A DNA stretch of 64,000 bases from Halorussus gelatinilyticus (GTDB taxonomy: Archaea > Halobacteriota > Halobacteria > Halobacteriales > Haladaptataceae). The notes beneath the pieces were generated by a model. It ran no database searches, had not been told where the DNA came from, and saw only the letters and a program-made list of their open reading frames with translations. The DNA lies in contig NZ_CP096658.1 in NCBI RefSeq assembly GCF_023238445.1, positions 1,488,001-1,552,000 of the forward strand, written 5' to 3'. Each line of letters begins with the position of its first letter. The stretch's first letter is position 1. This document shows, piece by piece, positions 35,005 to 43,409 of this stretch. The position numbers were made by a program, and so were the translations under genes.

Positions 35005-35280
35005 ATGCGACGACTCGTAGTCGAGAATCTCGGGTACGCGCTCCTCGGTGGCCCGGTGCTGGGCGTCCTGTCGTTTCTGGTCGGGTGGGCTCTCCTCGGA
35101 GCGGTGCCCGGAGTCGGATGCGCCGTCGCGGTGTACGGTCTCGGCTGGGCGCTGACCGCCCGGCAGTCCGCACGGGAGCGGCCGGACCCGACGCCGGAAC
35201 CGGACGAGGAGCGAACTCGCCGCGAGAGAGAGTTAGAGGTGGAGAAAGGAAGCTTCGGCGGGGACGGTGGCGGTGGATAG
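35005..35280 (+). CDS. Small two-TM membrane protein, hypothetical
   Basis: A 91-residue protein with two adjacent membrane helices (residues 10-27 and 31-47) and a charged, Gly-rich cytoplasmic tail. I start it at 35005 (MRRLVVENLG) instead of 34960, since the extra residues are basic and unlike a haloarchaeal N-terminus. Function unknown. Confidence 0.6.
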   Translation: MRRLVVENLGYALLGGPVLGVLSFLVGWALLGAVPGVGCAVAVYGLGWALTARQSARERPDPTPEPDEERTRRERELEVEKGSFGGDGGGG

Positions 35281-35327
35281 GTCGGCGCTCCCTCGTTCGC
35301 TGTCGAGTCGCGCTTCCACCCGACGCG

Positions 35328-36563
35328 TCACTCCGCGGTGACGCACTCTCCGAGTTCGGGCGCGCTCGCGTCGAAGCCCTCCGAGCGTAGCTCCTCGGCG
35401 AACGCTTCACAGCGGTCGCCGTGGTTGACCAGCACCTCGGCGTCGCGGTACGCGTCCAGAAAGTCGAAGAGACCGTCGCGGTCGGCGTGCGCCGAGAAGT
35501 CGTAGGCCTCGACCTGCGCGCTGACGGGCATCACGCGCCCGTCGATTTCCGCGCGGCCCGAGTCGAGCAACTCGCGGCCGGGCGTCCCTTCGACTTGGTA
35601 GCCCGTGAACGCGATTTTGTTCGTCGGATTCGCCCGAATCTCCGGCACGTAGGTCATCGCGGGACCGCCCGAGAGCATCCCCGAGGTGGTCACGACGACG
35701 GTGTTCTTCTCGGCGATGCGCCTGCGCTGTCCGTCGCGTCCCGTGACGAACCGTGCGTTGGACTTCGCGCGGCCGAGCGCGTTCGCGTCCCTGACGAACT
35801 CGGGATACTGGCGCGCGATTTCGGTGACCTTCTGGCCCATTCCGTCCACGTAGCAGTCAATATCGTGGGCCTCGCAGACCATCAGCATCTCCTGCGTGCG
35901 CCCGATGGCGAACGCCGGCACTATCACGGTCCCGCCCTCCCAGACGGTCGTCCGGACGCTCTCGGCGAACGAGTCCTCGACCTGCTGGCGCGGGTCGTGG
36001 TCCACGTCGGAGTAGGTCGATTCGGTGAGTACGATGTCCGCTTCCGGGCGCGCCGTCGTCCCGGACAGCAGTTGCGTGTCTTCGGTGTGGAAGTCGCCGG
36101 TGTAGAGCAGGCGGGTCTCGCCGTCGTCCACGAGGACGTGCGCGCTCCCCGGGATGTGGCCCGCGTCGTAGAAGGTGACCTCGTACCCGGCCGCGGTGAA
36201 GGTCTCGCCGTAGCCGTGGGTCTCGGACACTTGGCTCATGCGCTTGACCTCGGTGTGGGTGAACGGGCAGTCGTAGCTTCCGCCGTGTAGCTTGAGCGTG
36301 TCCTCGGCTAGCACGCGCGTCAGGTCGCGGGTCGGGGGCGTCCAGTGGATGGGCGGCCGGGCGTCGCCCGACAGCAGGGACGGAATCGCGCCGACGTGGT
36401 CGAGGTGGCCGTGGCTGACGACCACGGCGTCGGGGTCGGGGTCCCCGACCGGGAACGACGGCGGGTTGCCCGTCGCCATCCCGTAGTCGAGCAGGAGCGA
36501 GCCGTCCACGAGAATCGCGCTCCGCCCGATTTCGCGGGCCCCGCCGAGAAACTCGATGTTCAT
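35328..36563 (-). CDS. Metallo-beta-lactamase / beta-CASP ribonuclease
   Basis: A 411-residue MBL-fold nuclease. The zinc motif HGHLDHVGA is followed by GHIPGSAH, the Asp ligand in YTGDFH, and the beta-CASP blocks (EIARQYP, VVVTTSGMLSGGP and FSAHADRDGL). There is no N-terminal KH domain, unlike aCPSF1, so it matches the shorter archaeal RNase J/aCPSF2-like group that acts in RNA processing or decay. The start at 36563 begins with MNIEFLGGAREIG; upstream in-frame residues are unrelated. Confidence 0.92.
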   Translation of the reverse strand: MNIEFLGGAREIGRSAILVDGSLLLDYGMATGNPPSFPVGDPDPDAVVVSHGHLDHVGAIPSLLSGDARPPIHWTPPTRDLTRVLAEDTLKLHGGSYDCPFTHTEVKRMSQVSETHGYGETFTAAGYEVTFYDAGHIPGSAHVLVDDGETRLLYTGDFHTEDTQLLSGTTARPEADIVLTESTYSDVDHDPRQQVEDSFAESVRTTVWEGGTVIVPAFAIGRTQEMLMVCEAHDIDCYVDGMGQKVTEIARQYPEFVRDANALGRAKSNARFVTGRDGQRRRIAEKNTVVVTTSGMLSGGPAMTYVPEIRANPTNKIAFTGYQVEGTPGRELLDSGRAEIDGRVMPVSAQVEAYDFSAHADRDGLFDFLDAYRDAEVLVNHGDRCEAFAEELRSEGFDASAPELGECVTAE

Positions 36564-36959
36564 TGGTGGGTCGTACTCGGTGCGGGCCTTTTCGTCCGTC
36601 GGTTCTCGGTCCGGGTGTCCGTTCGTCGCGAGTTCCGAGTCGTGATACCGGGTTCGAGGCGGTTCGGTGACCGCGGGGTATCGCTCTCCTCGCACACGGA
36701 CGACACCGTGATAGTGGCCTCGAAAGCCCTCGGTCAGTTCCGGTCCCGCGGCTCGCTGCGCTCCTCGGTCGTCACTCCGTTCCTTCCTGCGGTGCTTACG
36801 TCGCCGGGGTTCCCGGAACTGCCCTCGCCCTTTCAGTCCGCCGAGGGGGTGGACGCGTCATCAAGCGACGCCGGTGGTCGGTCGCACCGTCTCGATTCGC
36901 TTCCCTGATTGCAAGAAGACTTATTCCGCGTCGCTGAGGGAACGATACCAAGGTCCCCA
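36564..36959. other. Gene-free interval upstream of the ABC exporter
   Basis: About 400 bases hold no credible gene on either strand. The stretch at roughly 36715-36850 is GC-rich with short repeats and complementary tracts (CGCGGCTCGCTGCGCTCC and CCCTTTCAGTCC among them), similar in style to dispersed gene-free haloarchaeal sequence. An AGAAGACTTATTCC box near 36914-36927 can promote the ABC genes. Confidence 0.4.
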
Positions 36960-37871
36960 ATGTCAGTCATCGAGATAGACGAGTTGACGAAGCGATTCGG
37001 CGAGGTCGCCGCCGTGGACGGTCTCTCGCTGTCGGTCGAGGAGGGCGAGGTGTTCGGCTTCCTCGGCCCGAACGGTGCCGGGAAGTCCACGACCATCAAC
37101 GCGATGCTCGACTTCACGAAGCCGACCAGCGGCGAGATTCGGGTGTTCGGCAGGGACGCCAACCGCGAGTCGGTCGCGGTGCGCGAGCGCTCCGGGCTTC
37201 TGTTGGAGGGTTACGGCGCGTACCCCCGACTGACCGGGCGCGAACACGTCGAACACGCCATCGAGACGAAGGACGCCGACGACGACCCCGACCAACTGCT
37301 CGACCGGGTGGGACTCCGGGAGGCGGCCGACAGGCGCGCCGGCGGCTACTCGAAGGGGATGCGCCAGCGGATGGCGCTCGCCGTCGCGCTCGTGGGCGAC
37401 CCCGACCTGCTGGTGCTGGACGAACCCTCGACGGGGCTGGACCCCAACGGCGCGCGGACGCTCCGGGAGGTCGTCGTCGAGGAGGCCGACCGCGGCGCGA
37501 CCGTCTTCTTCTCGTCGCACATCCTCGAACAGGTGGACGCGGTGGCCGACCGCATCGGGATTCTCCTCGACGGGTCGCTCGCGGCGGTCGGCGAGGTCGG
37601 GGAACTCCAGCGGGAACTCGGCGCGGGCGCGACCCTCTCGGTGTGGGTCTCCGCGGTGTCGGACGCGCTCCTCGCGGACCTCCGCGGCATCGAGGGCGTC
37701 CGCGACGTCCGGGCGCGCCACGGCCGCGTCGAAATCGCCTGCGACGGCGGCGGCGAGACGAAGCTCCGGGCGCTGAACGCGGTGGCCGACGCGGGCGTCT
37801 TCGAGGACTTCGAGGTCCGGGACGCGTCGCTGTCGGACGTGTTCTCGAAGTACACGGAGGGTCCGGCGTGA
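36960..37871 (+). CDS. ABC transporter ATP-binding protein
   Basis: A 303-residue ABC ATPase. Walker A is GPNGAGKST, the Q-loop region follows, the signature is the variant YSKGMRQRMALA, and Walker B plus D-loop is LLVLDEPSTGLDPNG; the switch His is in SSHILEQ. The C-terminal extension (about 80 residues) is typical of DrrA/CcmA-like exporters. Its stop overlaps the GTG of the permease gene (GTGA). The transported substrate, often a drug or copper-related cargo in this type, is unknown. Confidence 0.93.
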   Translation: MSVIEIDELTKRFGEVAAVDGLSLSVEEGEVFGFLGPNGAGKSTTINAMLDFTKPTSGEIRVFGRDANRESVAVRERSGLLLEGYGAYPRLTGREHVEHAIETKDADDDPDQLLDRVGLREAADRRAGGYSKGMRQRMALAVALVGDPDLLVLDEPSTGLDPNGARTLREVVVEEADRGATVFFSSHILEQVDAVADRIGILLDGSLAAVGEVGELQRELGAGATLSVWVSAVSDALLADLRGIEGVRDVRARHGRVEIACDGGGETKLRALNAVADAGVFEDFEVRDASLSDVFSKYTEGPA

Positions 37872-38848
37872 GCCGCGCCGACGTGTTCCGTCGCGATTTG
37901 ACCAGCGTCTACCGGTCGCGGACCGGCGCCGCGGTCTCGGCCATCGTCGCGCTGGCGACCGTGGTCGCTGTCGGCCTGTTCGCGCTGGCGAGCGACGTGG
38001 CGCTCTTGGGCGGCGTCGGTGGCCTCGCCGCCATCGCGTCCATTCTCGCGCTCGTCTTCCTCGGCAACCCCAAGCAAATCGCGGGCGTCGTCGTCGGCTT
38101 CGCCGCGCTCGCGGTCGTGGCGACGCTCGCGCTCTCGGACCCCCGGTCGGGCGCGGCCCGACCGAACATGGAACTCGCGGTGACGGCGGTCGGGTCGGCG
38201 CTGTCGGTCCTGCTCCCGCTGGTCTGTCTGGTCGGGAGCTACGCCGCGCTGGTCGGCGAGCGCGAGACCGGGAGCGTCCGGTTCCTGCTCGGTCTGCCCA
38301 ACTCCCGCGACGACGCTTACGTCGGCAAGTACCTCTCGCGGGCGACGGTCGTCCTCGTCCCGCTGGTGGTCTCGCTCCTCCTGACGGGCGTCGTCGTCGC
38401 GCTCACGTTCCGAAACGGCTCCTTTTTGGGGATGGTCGGACTGACGCTGGTCTCGATTCCCTACGCGCTGCTGTTCGTCGGCATCGGTCTCACCGCCTCG
38501 GCGTACGCCGACACCTCGAACCGCTCGGTCGCGGTGGTCGTCGCGGCGTTCACCGTCCTCCGGGCGGGGTGGCCCGCGCTCCAGTTCCTGCTGCTGTCGG
38601 GCGTCGAGGACACCTACCCCAAGCCGGAGTGGTACTTCTGGGTCGGTCGGCTCAACCCCATCAACGCCTACGTGAAGCTCACGACCCTGTTCGCGGACGT
38701 GAGTCACCACCCTCTCATCACGACGCCCGCGGATTCGGTCTCGACGGTGGCGACCACCTACCCGTTCGCGGCGGTCGTCCTACTCGGCTGGACGGTCCTC
38801 GCGCCGCTCGCCGGACTGGTCTACTTCCGGAACCGCGACCTGCTCTGA
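37868..38848 (+). CDS. ABC transporter permease (ABC-2/NosY-like)
   Basis: A 326-residue membrane protein with about six membrane helices. An ALVGERETGSVRFLLGLPNSR block in the first cytoplasmic loop marks the ABC-2 permease family (NosY/YhaP style). It starts with GTG, overlapping the ATPase stop by 4 bases. It forms an exporter with the preceding ATPase. A role in exporting a toxic compound or in membrane homeostasis is plausible, but nothing nearby names the cargo. Confidence 0.9.
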   Translation: MSRADVFRRDLTSVYRSRTGAAVSAIVALATVVAVGLFALASDVALLGGVGGLAAIASILALVFLGNPKQIAGVVVGFAALAVVATLALSDPRSGAARPNMELAVTAVGSALSVLLPLVCLVGSYAALVGERETGSVRFLLGLPNSRDDAYVGKYLSRATVVLVPLVVSLLLTGVVVALTFRNGSFLGMVGLTLVSIPYALLFVGIGLTASAYADTSNRSVAVVVAAFTVLRAGWPALQFLLLSGVEDTYPKPEWYFWVGRLNPINAYVKLTTLFADVSHHPLITTPADSVSTVATTYPFAAVVLLGWTVLAPLAGLVYFRNRDLL

Positions 38849-38941
38849 GACCGGGCGGCACGCCGACCCCGACCTTCGGCCGCCCCGCGATCGCCCGAAA
38901 CCGGCGGCTCGCGCTCTGCGAACGTGACAGCGAGTAGGTCC

Positions 38942-39982
38942 TCAGAACGACTCCGGAGAAGACGAATCGCCGCGCTCGGCGTCGTAGACGTACGCCTTCG
39001 CGGTTCGCGGCCCTTCGACTTCGATTTCGGGGAGCAGTTCGAGCCACGTCCGGACGGCGCTCCCCCGGCGCTCGACGCTCGACTCCGAGAGACCGGTCGT
39101 CTCCGCGGCGATGAGGTCGTCTATCTCCGCCTTGGTGAGTTCGCCGGCGTCGGCGGCCGCCGCGAGGACGCGCTCGACCAGTTCGACGCTCCGAACCGCT
39201 CGTCGGAGAGTCTGCCGGGCCGGGACCGACCCCGGTTGCGCCCGGATGTACTCGGCCCCGGTCGCCGTGAGACCCCAGCGCGTCGCCTCGTCTCCCGCCG
39301 ACGGCTCCTTCCGGGCCAACCCGAGGACCGTCGCCGAGTTCGCGTTGATGTAGACGTGGCGCTCCGAGAGGTCGTAGCCGGCGTTCGCGGCGATCCACCG
39401 CCGAACCTCGTCGCGGGTGCCACCCGTCGCCCGTATCGCCCGGAGGACCGCGCGAACCTTGCCGAGGTCGTTGCCCAGCGGGACCTCGCCGGCGGGGACT
39501 CGCTCGTCGCTCTCGTGCAGGTCCTGCCAGAAGGTCGCGTCGAGTTCGTAGTCGCCGTCCCGCTCGGTCACCCCGAGACCTGTCCGGAGCATCGACGACG
39601 CGAGGTCCGCGCCCGAGACCAACTGAATCGGCAGGTCCTCGGCGGTTTGCTTCGCCGGGTCGGAGTAGGAACTCGTCGTGACGAAGGTGCCCAGCGCGTA
39701 GCCGTTCTCGACCAGCGCGCCCGCGAGTCGGTGGACGCGGTCGTTCCCGACGACGTTTCCGGGGGCGTAGCGCTTGACCTGCACGCCGAAGTCGGCGGCG
39801 AACCAGTCGTAGTCGAGTCGCCCCTCGATGTCGATGCCACCGTCCTGCGACGCCGGCGTGACCGCCAGACCGGCGGTCCGGAGTTCGTCGCCGAGGACGA
39901 CCTTGCAGAGGACCTCGAACTCCTGCGGGTCGAGGTCGAGCATCCGGTCGCGGAGTCGTTCCCGTGCCGCCGCGGTCGTCAT
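38942..39982 (-). CDS. Mrr-like restriction endonuclease
   Basis: A 346-residue protein. The N-terminal half has the Mrr catalytic core: DPQEFEVLCKVVL, then D51 in QDGGIDIEG and the Q68-V69-K70 triad in FGVQVKRY. This is the PD-(Q/E)xK layout of type IV, modification-dependent endonucleases. A typical TTSSYSDPAKQTAE segment follows. The C-terminal half (160-330) is helical, with winged-helix-like segments that may read DNA. No methylase or specificity gene is adjacent, so it is either a solitary type IV enzyme or a DNA-repair nuclease. Confidence 0.87.
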   Translation of the reverse strand: MTTAAARERLRDRMLDLDPQEFEVLCKVVLGDELRTAGLAVTPASQDGGIDIEGRLDYDWFAADFGVQVKRYAPGNVVGNDRVHRLAGALVENGYALGTFVTTSSYSDPAKQTAEDLPIQLVSGADLASSMLRTGLGVTERDGDYELDATFWQDLHESDERVPAGEVPLGNDLGKVRAVLRAIRATGGTRDEVRRWIAANAGYDLSERHVYINANSATVLGLARKEPSAGDEATRWGLTATGAEYIRAQPGSVPARQTLRRAVRSVELVERVLAAAADAGELTKAEIDDLIAAETTGLSESSVERRGSAVRTWLELLPEIEVEGPRTAKAYVYDAERGDSSSPESF

Positions 39983-40097
39983 ACGCTCCCGTACCGAGAC
40001 CGGGGATCTAAGTCTTTCGCGGCCGTCGCGTCTCGGTTCGACTCAACCGGCGAACCGAACGCCCAAGGGTCACCGACCCGTAGCTCCGGCCGACAGA

Positions 40098-40481
40098 ATG
40101 GCCCAAAAGCTCACGCTCCCGAACGGCGAGACCGTCACGCCCGACGACGTGTTCCTCTACAACGACTACCCCTACCGGGTCGAGTTCCCGGGTGAGGAGG
40201 CAGTGAGCGAGGACGCCGAGACGGAGTTCTGGCTCTCGCCGCTCTACTGGGGCGGCGGCGAGATGGACATCCCGTTCCGCGAGCGCGAGGCGCTGGTCGA
40301 GCAGTGGGGCGACGGGTCGGAGGGCACCCTCACCGACGAGGAGTGGGAGCAGTGGCTCGGCGAGGCCCGCGCCGACGAGCGGTTCGACGACGAGGAACTC
40401 GACGCGCTCCGCGGGGAGCTACCGGTCTCCGGCGGCGGGGTCGGGGTGGTGGCGCGGATTCGGCGGGCGCTCGGACTCTGA
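40098..40481 (+). CDS. Small acidic protein, hypothetical
   Basis: A 127-residue acidic protein with Trp/Tyr-rich N-terminal half (VFLYNDYPYRVEF and FWLSPLYWGGGE) and a helical, charged C-terminus ending RIRRALGL. No cysteines or membrane segments. The ATG at 40098 begins MAQKLTLPNGE. It probably belongs to a widespread haloarchaeal family of unknown role. Confidence 0.7.
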   Translation: MAQKLTLPNGETVTPDDVFLYNDYPYRVEFPGEEAVSEDAETEFWLSPLYWGGGEMDIPFREREALVEQWGDGSEGTLTDEEWEQWLGEARADERFDDEELDALRGELPVSGGGVGVVARIRRALGL

Positions 40482-40503
40482 GGCGACCGCGTGCGGTCGA
40501 TTA

Positions 40504-41373
40504 CTACCGGTCGTTCAGCAGTTCCTGCGTGCGCTCGGCCGCGGCCGAGCGGAACGCCCGCAGATCCACCGACGCGCGGTCGTGGAACAGGCGGTGATGT
40601 TCCTCGCGGGCGACGGACTCCAGCAGGCGCTCGAAGACGGTCTCGAACGCGGCCGACCGCGCTTCGGCGTCGAGGTCGGCGACGACGCGCTCGACGCGCC
40701 GACGGGTGACGAGTTGCGCGGCGAGTTCGTCGGCGGGCGCGGTCGCGGGGTCGGACTCCTCGCGCCACTCGTCGTACGCGGGATGGGAAATCTCCGCGCG
40801 CCCGCCGGTCTTGTTCCGGACGACGACGCCCGCCGCGGGACCGTCGTGCCACGCCGAGTCGGGAACCGCGTCGCTCTCGGGGTCGAAATCGACCGCTCGG
40901 ACCTCCTTTTGGACGGTGTTCACCGGCCGGAGTCCCAGTCGCTCGAAAATCTGCTCGACGGAGTCCGGCGGCAGGAAACGCTCGCGGTCGGCGTCCCACA
41001 CGTCGAAGCCGAGGAACGCGGGCGTCCGCGACCAGTCGTAGTCGATGGCGTCGCGGACCGTCGCCTCGCCGAAGAAGACGACCGACGAGGGGTCCGCGAC
41101 GGTGTTCCGCAGGGCCTCGCGGTCGAACGATTCGCGGACGTGCCGGACCGCGTGGCGGTAGCCGAGCGGGATGCCGTCGGAACCGCCCGACTGCGCGCCG
41201 GACGAGCGCCGCCGGTCGAAGGTCCGCTCGCGGTCGCCGAACTGGAGGACGCCCGACTCGCGCATGCGAAAGCGGAGGTGCGCGCCGTCTATCCGCTCCT
41301 GTAACCAGAGGTGCCCCGACTCGAAGAGGTCGGGAGCGTCCGCGGCGCGCGGGACGGCGGGGTACTGCTTCAT
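40504..41373 (-). CDS. RNA ligase-like protein lacking the catalytic lysine
   Basis: A 289-residue protein with the nucleotidyltransferase layout of T4 Rnl2-type RNA ligases: motif III VVFFGEATVRD, motif IIIa AFLGFDVWD and motif IV GPAAGVVVRNKTGG. Motif I, normally K-x-(D/H)-G, reads QERIDGAH, with R27 in the position of the AMP-accepting lysine (CGG codon, two base changes from any Lys codon). The motif IV glutamate is Ala. The fold is probably kept, but classic ligase chemistry is unlikely. A helical C-terminal domain (205-289) follows. It may bind RNA or a nucleotide. Confidence 0.72.
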   Translation of the reverse strand: MKQYPAVPRAADAPDLFESGHLWLQERIDGAHLRFRMRESGVLQFGDRERTFDRRRSSGAQSGGSDGIPLGYRHAVRHVRESFDREALRNTVADPSSVVFFGEATVRDAIDYDWSRTPAFLGFDVWDADRERFLPPDSVEQIFERLGLRPVNTVQKEVRAVDFDPESDAVPDSAWHDGPAAGVVVRNKTGGRAEISHPAYDEWREESDPATAPADELAAQLVTRRRVERVVADLDAEARSAAFETVFERLLESVAREEHHRLFHDRASVDLRAFRSAAAERTQELLNDR

Positions 41374-41467
41374 GCCGAGAGCGTTGTCGGCGGGCGAGGG
41401 TAAGCGTTGGGTAGCGACGGCGTTCCGTTCGGTTCGTAATCGCCGCTCTCGGGGCCAGTCGCGGTCG

Positions 41468-42241
41468 CTACGTCACCTCGTCGGTCGCCCGCCGCAGCGC
41501 CGCTAGCGTCTCGTCGTCGCAGGCGGCGAGGTAGAGGGGGCCGTCCCGGTGGGTCGCGCCGCCGGCCTCCGCCGCCAGCAGTTCGGTGACCGCCTGTTCC
41601 TCCTCGTCGGGATGGAATTGCACCAGCCCTTGGATTCGCCCGCGGGCGAACAGGCCGGAGTGGACCGTGGGCGCCCAACTGGCGACGACGCGCTTGACCC
41701 GCCCGCGCAACGCCTCGGTGAGGGCGTCGGCCTTCGGCGCGAGGTCGGGGTCCCGTGGCACGTCCCGACCGAGGATGGTCGCCACCGTGGCGGCCGCCGG
41801 GTCCACGTCGCTGGTCGCCGTCACCCGTCGGTCCTCGTAGCGGACGCCGCCGTTCCGGCGGACGAGGTACGTCTCGTCGGTGGGCGGCTGGTGGACGGCG
41901 GCCAGCACGGGGTCCCCGTCCTCGAGGACCGCCACCGTGGAGGCGAAGGTCGGGAGACCGGCGGCGAAGTTGTTGGTGCCGTCCAGCGGGTCGATTATCC
42001 ACCGGTAGGGTTCGCTCCCGGCGAACCTGCCCGCCTCTTCGGCGAACACGGCGTGGTCGGGGAAGGCCCGGCGGACGAGCGGTAGCATCCGCGCTTCCGC
42101 GGCCTCGTCGGCGGCGGCCTTCACGTCGTACGCGCCGTAGTCGCCGTCGTGGTCGCCGTCGCTGTATCGCCGTCGAAGCTCCTCGCCGCCGGCCTGCACG
42201 GCCGCGCGGGCGACGGTCGCGATGTCGTCGAGGTCAGTCAT
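41468..42241 (-). CDS. Inositol monophosphatase-family protein
   Basis: A 257-residue IMPase/FBPase-superfamily protein. Motif A is present: FAEEAGR (metal Glu pair) and WIIDPLDGTNNF (DPLDGT). The final WD-x-AAG-type motif is replaced by EEEQAVTELLAAEAGG, so one metal-binding residue may be lost. It may hydrolyse a sugar or inositol phosphate weakly, or have a changed substrate. The start at 42241 (MTDLDD) is chosen over 42268. Confidence 0.85.
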   Translation of the reverse strand: MTDLDDIATVARAAVQAGGEELRRRYSDGDHDGDYGAYDVKAAADEAAEARMLPLVRRAFPDHAVFAEEAGRFAGSEPYRWIIDPLDGTNNFAAGLPTFASTVAVLEDGDPVLAAVHQPPTDETYLVRRNGGVRYEDRRVTATSDVDPAAATVATILGRDVPRDPDLAPKADALTEALRGRVKRVVASWAPTVHSGLFARGRIQGLVQFHPDEEEQAVTELLAAEAGGATHRDGPLYLAACDDETLAALRRATDEVT

Positions 42242-42287
42242 GGTCCGGCGTTCAAACAGTTCGGACAAGAAGATGACGAATCGAACG

Positions 42288-43247
42288 CTACTCGTCGTCC
42301 TCGGGTTCGTCGTCGTCGGGCGCGCCCACCGGTTGTGCGTCCGCGGGCGGGTCGAACTCGAAGGTTCCGGCGTCGAACGCGGGGTTCACGGTCAGGTTCG
42401 AGACCTCCGTCGTCCGCACCTTGTGTTCGAAATACACCGCGTCGTCGCCGTTATCGTCGCGGAATCCGCCGGTGTCGTTGCGGGGGTCGCGGTACTCCGA
42501 TATCGCCCGATTGAACCGCTGGACCGGCTTGTGAGCGACGTGCTTCAGCAGGATACCGGTCTCGGTGTCGAACCAGTAGGTCTGCTCGGCGAAGTACGCC
42601 GTCGCGGTCGATTCGGGACCGTTCGGATGTTCCTTCGCCTCGAAGGTGACGACGTACGCCTCTCGGCCGTTCACCGTCTCGGTGCCCTCGTAGGTCGCGT
42701 CGTTCTCGCGGAAGAGGGCTTCGGGACTGCCCGCCCAGTTCACCTCGTCCAGCGAGTAGTGCTGGCCGAAGCGGTCCTCGCCCGACCGCTCGGTGTACCG
42801 ATACCGTTCGCTGGTCGCGTTGTACCGGACGAAGTGGTCGGCGTTCGCTATCTCGACGCGCCGGTCGCCGTCGTCGAACGAGACGCGCCGGTAGAACGAG
42901 GGCGCGCTGTCGTTGCCGTACTGCACGGCGAGTCGCTCGGCGTGCTGGCGCGAGAGCGAACTCCCGTTCGTCAGCGAGATGTTCGTTCGGTAGGAGACCG
43001 TCGCGCTGTAGCCCTCGACGGAGCGCTGTTTCTCCTGCACGCGCTCGAAGATTTCGGCGGCGGTCGCGTCACCAGACGCGTCGTCGGCCGTGTCGGCGGT
43101 CGGCGTGTCGGCGGTCGGCGAGGGTGACGACTCGGGCGCGTCCGTCGTCGGCGAGCCGCCCGAGAGACTGCCCACGCATCCGGCCGTGACGAGGAGGGCG
43201 GCGAGCGCGACGCTCGCGACGACCGACCGGAATCGGCGGTTAGTCAT
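42288..43247 (-). CDS. LolA-like exported lipoprotein
   Basis: A 319-residue lipoprotein. The N-terminus MTNRRFRSVVASVALAALL leads to a lipobox ending TAGC (Cys near residue 24). A Thr/Ser/Pro/Asp-rich linker follows, then a beta-rich domain (about 65-280) similar in layout to outer-membrane-lipoprotein-sorting (LolA-like) proteins of haloarchaea (IFERVQEKQRSVEGYSATVSY, TYWFDTETGILLKHV). A very acidic C-terminus ends EPEDDE. It likely sits on the outer face of the membrane; lipid or protein binding is guessed from the fold. Confidence 0.82.
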   Translation of the reverse strand: MTNRRFRSVVASVALAALLVTAGCVGSLSGGSPTTDAPESSPSPTADTPTADTADDASGDATAAEIFERVQEKQRSVEGYSATVSYRTNISLTNGSSLSRQHAERLAVQYGNDSAPSFYRRVSFDDGDRRVEIANADHFVRYNATSERYRYTERSGEDRFGQHYSLDEVNWAGSPEALFRENDATYEGTETVNGREAYVVTFEAKEHPNGPESTATAYFAEQTYWFDTETGILLKHVAHKPVQRFNRAISEYRDPRNDTGGFRDDNGDDAVYFEHKVRTTEVSNLTVNPAFDAGTFEFDPPADAQPVGAPDDDEPEDDE

Positions 43248-43409
43248 CTCGACCGCCTCGCTGTCGGGCGGTTCGTTTTCGGCGTCGATACTCGCGGCGC
43301 TGTCGTGGAGGGGACCAACGGGCCATGTTTCGGCCCTCACGGTACTACAGTATCAGCTTTGTGTCTGCACGAAAAAACGGGAATCGACGGTACAACGCCG
43401 TCTCGGCGG

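Noticed and set aside
36715-36850. GC-rich gene-free stretch as a small RNA gene
   Set aside because: No clear stable stem or promoter could be placed, so it is left as an unassigned interval.
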